From assembly GCA_947494325.1 (NCBI GenBank), contig CANLUS010000003.1, positions 186,001 to 250,000 of the forward strand: 64,000 bases of DNA, written 5' to 3'. The translations under genes and the position numbers were made by a program. This document shows, piece after piece, positions 34,451 through 43,054 of this stretch (the stretch's first letter is position 1; the number at the start of each line of letters is the position of its first letter). The notes beneath the pieces were generated by a model. That model was not told where the DNA came from, searched no databases, and was given only the letters and a program-made list of their open reading frames with translations. This stretch comes from an uncultured Flavobacteriaceae bacterium (GTDB lineage Bacteria; Bacteroidota; Bacteroidia; Flavobacteriales; Flavobacteriaceae).

Positions 34451-34864
34451 TTATATTTTTTTTAATTCATTGATACTCCAATAGGCTAACACTTTTTCAA
34501 TTTTATTGACGTAATCTTCATATTTTAATGGTTTTAAAACGTATCCAGCGATGCCTAACTTATAACATTCCAGTAAGTCTTTCTCGTTACTAGATGTGGT
34601 TAATATAATCGTAGGAATATACCTCAAAACAGCATCATTTTTCAAAATGCCTAAGAATTCAATTCCATTAATTTTTGGCATATTTAAATCTAATAAAATA
34701 ATATCGGGTAATACCGCTTTTTCCTTTAACAAATCTAGAGCTTCCTCACCATTATTTGCTTCAATTATATCATGACCAACTCCTAATTTATCGATTACAC
34801 GATTCAATTTCATGACCTCTATTTTGTCATCTTCGATTAAAAGTACTTTTAAATTGTTTTTCAT
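34451..34864 (-). CDS. CheY-like single-domain response regulator
   Basis: 137 residues, receiver only: acidic pair LLIEDDKIE, phospho-acceptor Asp59 in IILLDLNMPKING, Thr in IILTTSS, Lys in VLKPLKYEDY. No output domain. It is the first gene of the signalling operon, so it probably serves as a phosphate sink, intermediate or protein-interacting output. The promoter region is site E. Confidence 0.9.
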   Translation of the reverse strand: MKNNLKVLLIEDDKIEVMKLNRVIDKLGVGHDIIEANNGEEALDLLKEKAVLPDIILLDLNMPKINGIEFLGILKNDAVLRYIPTIILTTSSNEKDLLECYKLGIAGYVLKPLKYEDYVNKIEKVLAYWSINELKKI

Positions 34865-34890
34865 ACGGACGTTTCATCTAATTAAGCTAC

Positions 34891-34977
34891 CAAAATATTT
34901 AAAATATGGCAACGACTAGATTTCATTCGTTTAAAGGTAATCTTTAATCGGTAGAATAACAATAAGTGTCGACGAAT
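34891..34977 (-). promoter_or_regulatory. Phased-repeat operator of signalling operon (site E)
   Basis: TCGTTTAAA (34927), TCGGTAGAA (34948) and TCGACGAAT (34969) are at 21-bp steps, 63-113 bp before the operon's first gene. The -7 box is weaker than at the other sites: ATATTTTG at 34898-34891, 28 bp from the proximal repeat. GGTAGAAT is shared with site C. Confidence 0.5.
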
Positions 34978-35051
34978 GGTATAACAATTCGTACTATGAT
35001 TTTATAATTAAAAGCTTAAAGATACCTAATTAAGATAATTATGTTTACGGA

Positions 35052-35076
35052 AAAACCACCATTTAATGGTGGTTTT
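35052..35076 (-). terminator. Intrinsic terminator
   Basis: A perfect 11-bp stem (35052-35062 with 35066-35076) and a 3-base loop, 51 bp after the stop of the isomerase-like lipoprotein on the minus strand. Confidence 0.75.
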
Positions 35077-35126
35077 GCTATAAATTAAAATCAGATTTTA
35101 TAGTCCAGGAACAAGCGAAATGTGAT

Positions 35127-36152
35127 TTAGAGCTCCTTGAACACTTTTTCTAGTAGCGCCTTTGTAGCTTTAATACCCTCATCTTCTGACAGTTCTTTTC
35201 CTTCATATTCTATACCTACATACCCTTTGAAACCAGAGGCTTTTACAATTTTCATAATTTTTAAAAAGTCAGAATTGACTTCATTTCCCTCGGCATCAAA
35301 AATATGTGATTTTGCACTCACACCTTTTGCAAAAGGCATTAATTCGGTCATTCCTTGGTATCGATCATACTCATTAGCGCAACCATCAGCACTTTTCTCA
35401 ATACAGAAATTTCCAAAATCTGGCAGCGTTCCAACATTATCCATATTTACTTTTTCCATAACTCCAGCGAGCCATTTGCCATTAGATGAATAACCGCCAT
35501 GATTTTCAACAATAATATTGATTCCTTTCGAAGCACCATAGGTGCCTAGTTTTGAAAGTCCGTCTATAGCATTTTCCGCAACTTCTTCACTGGTTCCTTT
35601 GCCTGCGGCGTTCACGCGAATAGAATGTGCCCCCAATAGTTTTGCTATATCTACCCATTTATGATGATTTTCTACTGCAGCTTGTCGCGCAGTAGCATCA
35701 GCGTTACCTAAATCACCTAAGGCGTCACACATGATAAGACCCACAGAAACACCTGCATCGTCACAGCGCTGTTTGAATTTGGTCCAGTAATCCATATCAT
35801 TCGCCTTACTATAATAGAAAGTATTCACTAGTTCTATCGAATTCACGCCATATCCTGCTGCAATTTTTGGGAAATCGTCTGGGTTTAGCTTTCCTTGAAG
35901 TAAAGAATCAGGATTTGTCATTAGCATTTTTCCAAACCATTGCCAATCATTCTTTAATTCGCCAAAAAAAGATTTATGAAGTGACCATTGCGCCAATGAA
36001 ATTTGATAATCCGAAGTAACTTCCGCTATGGCAGTAGAATCAACTGCAGCTGTATCTTCTGTTGTATTTTTGCTGTCATTTTTACAAGATAAGGTAAAAA
36101 TAAGGAGAGCTAATACTGAAAGTACTTTCGGGAATAGGTATTTAGTTTTCAT
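35127..36152 (-). CDS. Lipoprotein with xylose-isomerase-like TIM barrel
   Basis: 341 residues. A lipoprotein signal (VLSVLALLIFTLSC, Cys23), a Thr/Glu/Ala-rich linker, then a sugar phosphate isomerase/epimerase-type barrel from ~residue 50 (ISLAQWSLHKSFF), with metal-site-type acidic and His residues in IIVENHGGYSSNG, LPDFGNFCIE and VGIEYEGKEL. These barrels isomerise or epimerise sugars; this one is exported and membrane anchored, as is common in Bacteroidetes. The substrate is unknown. It is a single gene. Confidence 0.87.
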   Translation of the reverse strand: MKTKYLFPKVLSVLALLIFTLSCKNDSKNTTEDTAAVDSTAIAEVTSDYQISLAQWSLHKSFFGELKNDWQWFGKMLMTNPDSLLQGKLNPDDFPKIAAGYGVNSIELVNTFYYSKANDMDYWTKFKQRCDDAGVSVGLIMCDALGDLGNADATARQAAVENHHKWVDIAKLLGAHSIRVNAAGKGTSEEVAENAIDGLSKLGTYGASKGINIIVENHGGYSSNGKWLAGVMEKVNMDNVGTLPDFGNFCIEKSADGCANEYDRYQGMTELMPFAKGVSAKSHIFDAEGNEVNSDFLKIMKIVKASGFKGYVGIEYEGKELSEDEGIKATKALLEKVFKEL

Positions 36153-36368
36153 AATTTTAGAATAAATAGAGTTTTTAATCGATAAGAAGTAAAGATATAA
36201 AATATGATGAATATTGAGTCCGATTAAATTAGAACTTTACGCACTCAACGCTTCCTTGAATTTTATAGATTAATATTTTCACTCATCCAAAAGGACACTT
36301 CCCTCATTATTACTTTTATATGTTATGCTTTATATTGAGTTTTACTGTAAATTATAAAGAAATCTACC

Positions 36369-39300
36369 ATGAAAAAACCGTTCCTTTTTATTTTTCTAGC
36401 GATAAGTATGTATTCATATTCGCAAAATGCACCTACAGTTCGACTTAAAGATTCTAGTAATTTAAGGTTAACTAACTTAAAAGTTGATGTTAGTATTACT
36501 GGTAATTTTGCTACAACCACATATGACATGAAATTTTATAATGGACTTGACAGAACTCTGGAAGGGGAATTGGAATTTCCACTTGGAGAAGGTCAATCTG
36601 TATCGAAGTTTGCAATGGACGTAAATAAAAAACTTAGTGAGGCTGTTGTTGTCGAAAAAGAGTTAGCAAGAGTTGCTTTTGAAAGTACTGTGAGACAGAA
36701 TATTGATCCAGGACTTCTAGAAAAAACAGAAGGAAATAATTATAAAGCAAGAGTATATCCTATACTACCAAAAGCCTATAAGCATATTGTAATTACTTAC
36801 GAACAAGAATTATCTACTTTAAATGATCTTTTGATATATGAATTGCCTTTAAGTATCACCGAAACGCTTGATGAGTTCTCTCTGAATATAAATATTTATG
36901 AAGGAGACGATAATTCCATAATTAAAAATAACCCATACAAAGGTTTCTATTTCAGAAACAATAATAATGTTTATCAAGCAAGTGTAATAAAAAAGAATCA
37001 TACACCTAATGCTCCAGTAGTAGTTCAACTACCGAATACTTCTCTTGACGGTAAAGTATTAACCTATAGAGATTATTTCTATGCTTATAAAACATTAAAA
37101 CCAAATACAAGATTAAAAACAAAACCAAAAAAAGTAACAATATTATGGGACGTTTCTTATTCTTTGAGACTTAGAAATTTAGAAGGTGAATTAAGGCTAT
37201 TGAAAAATTATTTTGAGTACTTGCAAAATGTAGAGATTCAGTTTATTTCCTTTAGTAATAGAATCCATCAAAATAAAAAACTTTCAATAAATTCTGAGAA
37301 CTGGAAAGTTCTTGAACAACTAATAAGAAATACAAATTATGATGGAGGAACTTCTTTGAATTTATTTGATAATTTAAAAATAAACTCAGATGAAACATTA
37401 TTGTTTACAGATGGTCTTTCAAATTTAGGTGACTTTATAGCTTATAATAAGAACGCCGTCTATGCCATAAACTCTACCGTTTCTGCAAATCATGAAGCTC
37501 TGGGTAATATATCAACAAATTCAGGTGGAAATTATTTAAACTTAGTAAGGTTAACATATAAGGATGCATTAAAATTATTGAAACAAGAAACGTATCAGTT
37601 TTTAGGAGTTGAACATGATGATACAGTTGAAGAGGTGTATCCATTTCAGAATACCAATGTAACAACTGATTTCTCGATAACGGGAAAATTTTCTGATGAC
37701 GCATCTCTTGAATTGCTTTTTGGATACGGAGGTAAATTAACAAATCGTATACCAATAAGAATAAAAAAATCACGAGAGACAAAATTGGTGAAACGTTTAT
37801 GGGCAAAGGAGAAGCTTAATTTTTTGAAAAAGAAAAAAGAAAAAAATAGAGATATTATAATAGAGTTGGCAAAACAAAATCACTTAATAACCGATTTCAC
37901 TTCGATGTTGATATTGGATAGAGTTGAAGACTATGTGCGTTATAGAATTGAACCTCCTCAAGAACTTAAGGAAGAATACAAAGATAGAGTTAAGGAAATA
38001 GAGGAAGAGGAAGCTGATAAACAAGATGATTTTGAAGATATAAAGGAAGATCTATTTGATGAATACAAAGATATTCGAGACTGGTATCACTTGAAGTTTC
38101 CTTTAAAAGAGGTTAAAAAAGAAAAACAAGATAATACGGATACCTCTAATCAAAGAAATGTATCGAGTCCAAATAATATTGTACCGAACAATACATCTAT
38201 AATTCTCAATAGACAAAATTCAACCGCGGTTGATAGAAATGGAGCTCGTAACTTAGATAATACTAAAAGAGTCATATCTGGTATTGTCAGTGATGAGAAC
38301 GGACAACCTCTTCCTGGTGTTAGTGTAAGGTTAGCAGGAACATTAAATGGAACATCAACGGATTTTGATGGTCATTATGCACTAAATGCCGAAGAAAATG
38401 ATAGATTAGAGTTTTCCTTCATCGGCTTCCATGCAAAGAGCATTTTGATTAGAAATGACAATAATGTTAACGTATCATTGCATGAAGATGCCTCCGTACT
38501 AGATGAGGTAGTGGTTGTTGCGTTAGCGTCAAAACGAGAAGTGAGAACTACTTCGTATTCGGTAACATCTGTTGTTTCTGAATCCTTAGCAGGAAAAGTT
38601 TCGGGCGTTCAGGTAACTGAAACTCCTGGTGCCGATTCGACTGTTAGTGTGAGAGGTATTACATCATTTTCTAATAATTCTAAACCGTTATATATTGTAG
38701 ATGGCATCATAGTATCCTATAACCCGACAACCTCTTTGAAACCAGAAGATATTGATGCTATGTCAATACTTGATGCTGAAAATGCTTCAAAAATTTATGG
38801 ATCACGAGCGGCTAATGGTATTATTATGATTACCACTAAAAATGGGAAAGAAACAAATCAAGAAGCAATTAATAACCTGAATAAAAAGATTGTAGAAAAA
38901 ATAGAATTAAAATCTTGGAATCCAGATACACCATATATAAAGGTTTTGGAAAAAGAATTAACCGTTGAAGCAGCCTACAAAAAGTATCTAGAAATAAGGA
39001 ATGAATACTCTAATAGTCCTTCGTTTTATCTAGATGTTGCAGATTTCTTTGACAAAAATAAAAGCTCACAATTAGCAATTACTATTCTTACAAATTTAAT
39101 AGAAATCAAATTAGATAATCATGAATTGATGAAAGCTTTGGCTTATAAATTAGAATATTTTAAGCAATATGATCTAGCGGCTATTGTGTATGAAAAAGTG
39201 TTGGAAATTAGACCAGAAGAGCCACAATCTTATAGGGATTTAGCATTAGCATATGAACTTTCTGGTGAATTTCAAAAGAGCTTCGACTTACTATTCAAAA

Positions 39301-39815
39301 TTTACAATGGAGAGTTACTACATAAAGATGAAGACGAACGTTACTATGGAATTGAACACATTGTTTATGTCGAATTGACCCGATTAGTATCTAAATATGG
39401 AAAGAAACTTAAATTAAATAAAACTCAGAAGACTAGCTTTACGGAAATTCCTGTAGATGTAAGAGTTGTTATAGATTGGAATCATAATGATACAGATATA
39501 GATTTATGGGTAATCGATCCGAATGGCGAGAAGGCATACTATAGCAATAAAAAAACAAAAATTGGGGGTAGAATGTCAGAGGACTTAACAGAGGGTTATG
39601 GACCGGAGGAGTTTATGCTTAAAAAAGCAATCAAGGGGAATTATAAGATTATGGTAGATTACTATTCTGATAATGTTCAAAAAATTTCTGGACCAACAAT
39701 TTTAAAAGTAAATTTATTTACCAATTATGGTAGGAAGAATGAACAGAAGGAAGTGATTATTATAAGACTAGATAAAGAAGAGGATGAAATTGAAGTTGGA
39801 AATTTGAGATTCTAA
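36369..39815 (+). CDS. VIT/vWA/TonB-plug/DUF2135 multidomain secreted protein
   Basis: 1148 residues with a signal peptide (MKKPFLFIFLAISMYSYSQ). Domains in order: VIT (~25-150); von Willebrand A with intact metal site (WDVSYSL, DGGTSL, LLFTDGLSNLG) at ~250-400; a charged Glu/Lys region; a carboxypeptidase-regulatory-like sandwich (VISGIVSDENGQPLPGVSV) at ~635-710; a TonB-receptor plug-like domain (VSGVQVTETPGADSTVSVRG, GSRAANGIIMITTKNGKE) at ~720-840; TPR-like helices; and a C-terminal DUF2135 sandwich (WNHNDTDIDLWVIDPNGEKA). There is no beta-barrel after the plug, so it is not a receptor. It probably mediates surface protein contacts. It is a single gene with a terminator after it. Confidence 0.85.
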   Translation: MKKPFLFIFLAISMYSYSQNAPTVRLKDSSNLRLTNLKVDVSITGNFATTTYDMKFYNGLDRTLEGELEFPLGEGQSVSKFAMDVNKKLSEAVVVEKELARVAFESTVRQNIDPGLLEKTEGNNYKARVYPILPKAYKHIVITYEQELSTLNDLLIYELPLSITETLDEFSLNINIYEGDDNSIIKNNPYKGFYFRNNNNVYQASVIKKNHTPNAPVVVQLPNTSLDGKVLTYRDYFYAYKTLKPNTRLKTKPKKVTILWDVSYSLRLRNLEGELRLLKNYFEYLQNVEIQFISFSNRIHQNKKLSINSENWKVLEQLIRNTNYDGGTSLNLFDNLKINSDETLLFTDGLSNLGDFIAYNKNAVYAINSTVSANHEALGNISTNSGGNYLNLVRLTYKDALKLLKQETYQFLGVEHDDTVEEVYPFQNTNVTTDFSITGKFSDDASLELLFGYGGKLTNRIPIRIKKSRETKLVKRLWAKEKLNFLKKKKEKNRDIIIELAKQNHLITDFTSMLILDRVEDYVRYRIEPPQELKEEYKDRVKEIEEEEADKQDDFEDIKEDLFDEYKDIRDWYHLKFPLKEVKKEKQDNTDTSNQRNVSSPNNIVPNNTSIILNRQNSTAVDRNGARNLDNTKRVISGIVSDENGQPLPGVSVRLAGTLNGTSTDFDGHYALNAEENDRLEFSFIGFHAKSILIRNDNNVNVSLHEDASVLDEVVVVALASKREVRTTSYSVTSVVSESLAGKVSGVQVTETPGADSTVSVRGITSFSNNSKPLYIVDGIIVSYNPTTSLKPEDIDAMSILDAENASKIYGSRAANGIIMITTKNGKETNQEAINNLNKKIVEKIELKSWNPDTPYIKVLEKELTVEAAYKKYLEIRNEYSNSPSFYLDVADFFDKNKSSQLAITILTNLIEIKLDNHELMKALAYKLEYFKQYDLAAIVYEKVLEIRPEEPQSYRDLALAYELSGEFQKSFDLLFKIYNGELLHKDEDERYYGIEHIVYVELTRLVSKYGKKLKLNKTQKTSFTEIPVDVRVVIDWNHNDTDIDLWVIDPNGEKAYYSNKKTKIGGRMSEDLTEGYGPEEFMLKKAIKGNYKIMVDYYSDNVQKISGPTILKVNLFTNYGRKNEQKEVIIIRLDKEEDEIEVGNLRF

Positions 39816-39885
39816 TTTTTGAGAGCTATTTAACGAAGATCTAGCTGGCCCGCTGACTTGGGAGAACCCAATATTTCTAACAAAA

Positions 39886-39910
39886 AAATCCAGTCATAAT
39901 GACTGGATTT
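39886..39910 (+). terminator. Terminator-like hairpin
   Basis: A 10-bp perfect stem (39886-39895 with 39901-39910) and a 5-base loop, 70 bp after the VIT-protein stop. Confidence 0.55.
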
Positions 39911-40016
39911 AAATTTTAGCCAACGCACCGACTCGCTCCTCACTGTCAAAGGTCTACTAGAGCTTCGACGATCACTCGGCCGCCCCTTGGGCTCTTCTCG
40001 CCCAAAAGTGTAAAAA
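39911..40016. repeat. GC-rich intergenic patch, possible dispersed repeat
   Basis: About 100 bp, visibly richer in G and C than its surroundings, including a small hairpin (39987-39992 with 40000-40005). It sits between the VIT-protein terminator and tRNA-Asn and encodes no supported gene. The composition suggests a repeat element or a remnant; only one copy is visible here. Confidence 0.3.
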
Positions 40017-40050
40017 TTAAAAAAGCCACACATATGTGCAGCTTTTTTAA
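40017..40050 (-). terminator. Terminator of tRNA-Asn
   Basis: A 10-bp outer stem (40017-40026 with 40041-40050) with an inner palindrome, beginning 6 bp after the tRNA 3' end on the minus strand and followed by T residues. Confidence 0.75.
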
Positions 40051-40056
40051 TTTTTG

Positions 40057-40130
40057 CTCCCCCTCTTGGGCTCGAACCAAGGACCCTCTGATTAACAGTC
40101 AGATGCTCTAACCAACTGAGCTAAGGAGGA
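40057..40130 (-). tRNA. tRNA-Asn (GTT)
   Basis: 74 nt fold into a full cloverleaf on the minus strand: a 7-bp acceptor stem, D arm GCTC/GAGC, anticodon loop CTGTTAA giving GTT, and T arm with TTCGAGC. CCA is not encoded. It stands alone. Confidence 0.96.
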
Positions 40131-40274
40131 GTTTAGAAAACACCATCTGGTGTTTTGCGAGTGCAAATATAATCGTTTTTATAATTTCTACAAGCTTTAT
40201 AAAATATTTTTTTAATCGATTTGAATAAATAATAATTCCTACTTTTTTGCGATTAATATTAACGCAATTAATTG

Positions 40275-40282
40275 TATTTTTG
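40275..40282 (+). promoter_or_regulatory. -7 box of sucA promoter
   Basis: TATTTTTG, 39 bp before the start codon. A TTTG at 40246-40249 is 25 bp upstream, rather far for a -33 element. The gap 39816-40320 otherwise holds terminators, the GC-rich patch and tRNA-Asn. Confidence 0.45.
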
Positions 40283-40320
40283 TTTAATTAAATTACAAAC
40301 TACCAATCACAAGACATATA

Positions 40321-43053
40321 ATGGATAGGTTTTCGTTTTTAAACGCTGCACATACTGGCTTTATCGCCGATTTATACGAAAAATATTTAGTGAATCCAGA
40401 TGCTGTTGAGCCAAGCTGGAGAAGCTTTTTTCAAGGATATGATTTAGCGAATGCTAACTATTCTATAAATGGGGAAGAAACTTTTGAAGGATTAGAAGTT
40501 CCTGCCCATGTTCACAAAGAATTTCAAGTCATTGAATTAATCAATGGTTATCGCTCTAGAGGCCACTTGTTTACGAAGACAAACCCCGTTCGTGAACGTA
40601 GAAGTTATGAACCTTCACTAGCCCTTGAAAATTTTGGATTAGCAACTGAAGATCTTGGCACTGTATTTAGTGCTGGTGAGATCTTAGGTATTGGTAGTAG
40701 ATCACTACAAGAAATCGTAAAGCATTTAGAAGCTATTTATTGTGATTCGATAGGAGTAGAGTATATGTATATTCGTGAACCTGAAGAGATTAAATGGTGG
40801 CAAAACCGATTGAATGAAAATGACAATCATCCGAGCTTCTCTGTTGACAAAAAAAAATACATTCTTTCTAAATTAAACCAAGCAGTAACTTTCGAACAGT
40901 TTTTGCAAACTAAATATGTAGGCCAAAAACGATTCTCTCTTGAAGGTGGAGAAGCGCTGATACCCGCAATTAGTAATGTATTGTATAAAGCAGTAAACGA
41001 ATTTGATCTCGAAGAATGTGTTCTCGGGATGGCACATCGTGGTCGTTTAAGTACGTTGATTAATGTATTTAGAAAAAGTCCAAGAGATTTGTTTAGTGAA
41101 TTTGAAGGTAAAGATTTTGAAGATGACGAAATTGATGGTGATGTAAAATACCATTTAGGATTGACTTTAGATAAGACCTACCAAAATGGTAAGAATATAA
41201 AAATGAATTTATGTCCGAATCCATCACATTTAGAAACGGTAGATGCTGTAGTTGAGGGGATTACGCGGGCTAAAATTGATAAACATTATGATGGAAATTC
41301 TTCAAAAGTAGTGCCCATTTTAGTACATGGTGATGCGGCTATTGCCGGACAAGGAGTTGTATATGAAGTGATTCAAATGAGTCAACTTAATGGATATAAA
41401 ACAGGAGGTACTATTCATATTGTAGTTAATAATCAAATAGGATTTACAACGAATTATTTAGATGCTCGATCAAGTACCTATTGTACAGATGTGGGCAAAG
41501 TAACGTTATCACCAGTATTACATGTGAACGCTGATGATGCCGAAGCTGTGGTGCATGCAACCGAAATGGCCTTAGAATTTAGAATGCGTTTTAAACGCGA
41601 TGTCTTTATCGATTTACTCGGATATCGAAAATATGGTCATAATGAAGGTGATGAACCTCGTTTTACACAACCAAAGCTATATAAGGTCATATCTAAACAT
41701 CAAAACCCACGAGATATTTACGCACAGCAGTTGATAGATCAAGGAGTGATTGATGAAAACTATAAGAAAAAAATCATTGCAGATTTTAAGGCCAAATTAG
41801 AAGAAGATTATGAAAAGTCGAAGCAAGATACGACTTCGAAGGTTGTGCCATTCATGCAAGATACCTGGGAAGGATTTGAAAGAGCAGGTGTAGAAGCCAT
41901 GCTGTCAAATGAGAATACTACGTATGCTGCAAAAAACTTGAAGGAAATTGCTAAAGTGGTTTCGACCGTACCCGAAGGAGTGAAATTTTTAAGAAAGGCA
42001 GAACGTATATTAGGCGATCGTGCAAAAATGATCGATAAGAATATATTGGATTGGGGAATGGCAGAAACTTTGGCCTACGGAAGTCTGCTAGAAGAAGGTT
42101 TTGATATACGTATTTCTGGTCAAGATGTAGAACGAGGTACTTTTAGTCATCGACACGCTATTTTGAGAGATGAAATTTCTGAAGAACGTATCAATTTATT
42201 GAATACCAACCCTAAGAATAAAGGAGAAATGTTCATCTATAATTCCTTATTGTCTGAATATGGCGTCTTAGGATTTGATTATGGATATGCCATGGCGCAC
42301 CCAAATGCTTTGACAATTTGGGAAGCACAATTTGGTGATTTTAGTAATGGTGCTCAAATAATGTTCGATCAGTATATTTCGGCAGCTGAAGATAAATGGA
42401 AGCTCCAAAACGGAATTGTGATTTTATTACCACATGGTTATGAAGGACAAGGTTCAGAACATTCTTCAGCGCGTATGGAGCGGTATTTACAGCTATGTGC
42501 GATTGATAACATGATCGTAGCTAACTGCTCAACACCTTCAAACATATATCATATATTACGTAGACAGATGAAACGTAATTATAGGAAACCATTAGTTGTT
42601 TTTACACCTAAAAGTTTATTACGTCATCCTAAAGCTGTATCCACATTAGATGATCTGGCAAAAGGTACTTTCGAAGAAGTAATTGATGATACGATTAATC
42701 CTGAAAAGGTTCAAAAACTGGTATTTTGTACGGGTAAATTCTATTATGATCTATTAGCGGAGCGTGAGAAATTAGAAAGAGATGATGTGGCCTTAGTACG
42801 TATAGAACAGCTATTCCCATTAGATGAAGAGAAATTAACGGCGATCATAGCAAGGTACAAGAACGTGAAAACGTATGTTTGGGCGCAAGAAGAACCTCAA
42901 AACATGGGGGCATGGAGTTATATGCTGCAACGTTTTAATTTGGTAAAATTAGAAGTTGCTTCAAGACCATTTTATGCAGTACCCGCGGCTGGGTCGAGTG
43001 CGCGCTTTAAAAGAAGACATCAAAGAGTGATAGATAAAGTTTTTGAAAAATAG
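40321..43053 (+). CDS. sucA: 2-oxoglutarate dehydrogenase E1 component
   Basis: 910 residues, the thiamine-diphosphate-dependent decarboxylase of the TCA-cycle 2-oxoglutarate dehydrogenase complex. Recognisable segments: N-terminal SFLNAAHTGFIADLYEKYL, active-site region VLGMAHRGRLSTLINVF, NPSHLETVDAVVEG, VHGDAAIAGQGVVYE, GDEPRFTQP and C-terminal EEPQNMGAWSYM. Length and motifs are those of a complete enzyme. It is followed by an M23-type gene (2-bp gap) and then odhB, so all three are probably co-transcribed. Confidence 0.97.
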   Translation: MDRFSFLNAAHTGFIADLYEKYLVNPDAVEPSWRSFFQGYDLANANYSINGEETFEGLEVPAHVHKEFQVIELINGYRSRGHLFTKTNPVRERRSYEPSLALENFGLATEDLGTVFSAGEILGIGSRSLQEIVKHLEAIYCDSIGVEYMYIREPEEIKWWQNRLNENDNHPSFSVDKKKYILSKLNQAVTFEQFLQTKYVGQKRFSLEGGEALIPAISNVLYKAVNEFDLEECVLGMAHRGRLSTLINVFRKSPRDLFSEFEGKDFEDDEIDGDVKYHLGLTLDKTYQNGKNIKMNLCPNPSHLETVDAVVEGITRAKIDKHYDGNSSKVVPILVHGDAAIAGQGVVYEVIQMSQLNGYKTGGTIHIVVNNQIGFTTNYLDARSSTYCTDVGKVTLSPVLHVNADDAEAVVHATEMALEFRMRFKRDVFIDLLGYRKYGHNEGDEPRFTQPKLYKVISKHQNPRDIYAQQLIDQGVIDENYKKKIIADFKAKLEEDYEKSKQDTTSKVVPFMQDTWEGFERAGVEAMLSNENTTYAAKNLKEIAKVVSTVPEGVKFLRKAERILGDRAKMIDKNILDWGMAETLAYGSLLEEGFDIRISGQDVERGTFSHRHAILRDEISEERINLLNTNPKNKGEMFIYNSLLSEYGVLGFDYGYAMAHPNALTIWEAQFGDFSNGAQIMFDQYISAAEDKWKLQNGIVILLPHGYEGQGSEHSSARMERYLQLCAIDNMIVANCSTPSNIYHILRRQMKRNYRKPLVVFTPKSLLRHPKAVSTLDDLAKGTFEEVIDDTINPEKVQKLVFCTGKFYYDLLAEREKLERDDVALVRIEQLFPLDEEKLTAIIARYKNVKTYVWAQEEPQNMGAWSYMLQRFNLVKLEVASRPFYAVPAAGSSARFKRRHQRVIDKVFEK

Positions 43054-43054
43054 A

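Noticed and set aside
36281-36310. ACTCATCCA and CCTCATTAT, 21 bp apart, before the VIT gene
   Set aside because: Resembles the phased repeats in reverse, but the units match poorly and no -7 box lies at 30 bp.
38500-38880. TonB-dependent receptor
   Set aside because: Only the plug-like domain is present; no beta-barrel follows in the same protein or downstream.
39830-40033. 68-codon Arg/Ser-rich frame on the minus strand
   Set aside because: It is a by-product of the GC-rich patch and crosses two terminators; no start signal or family.
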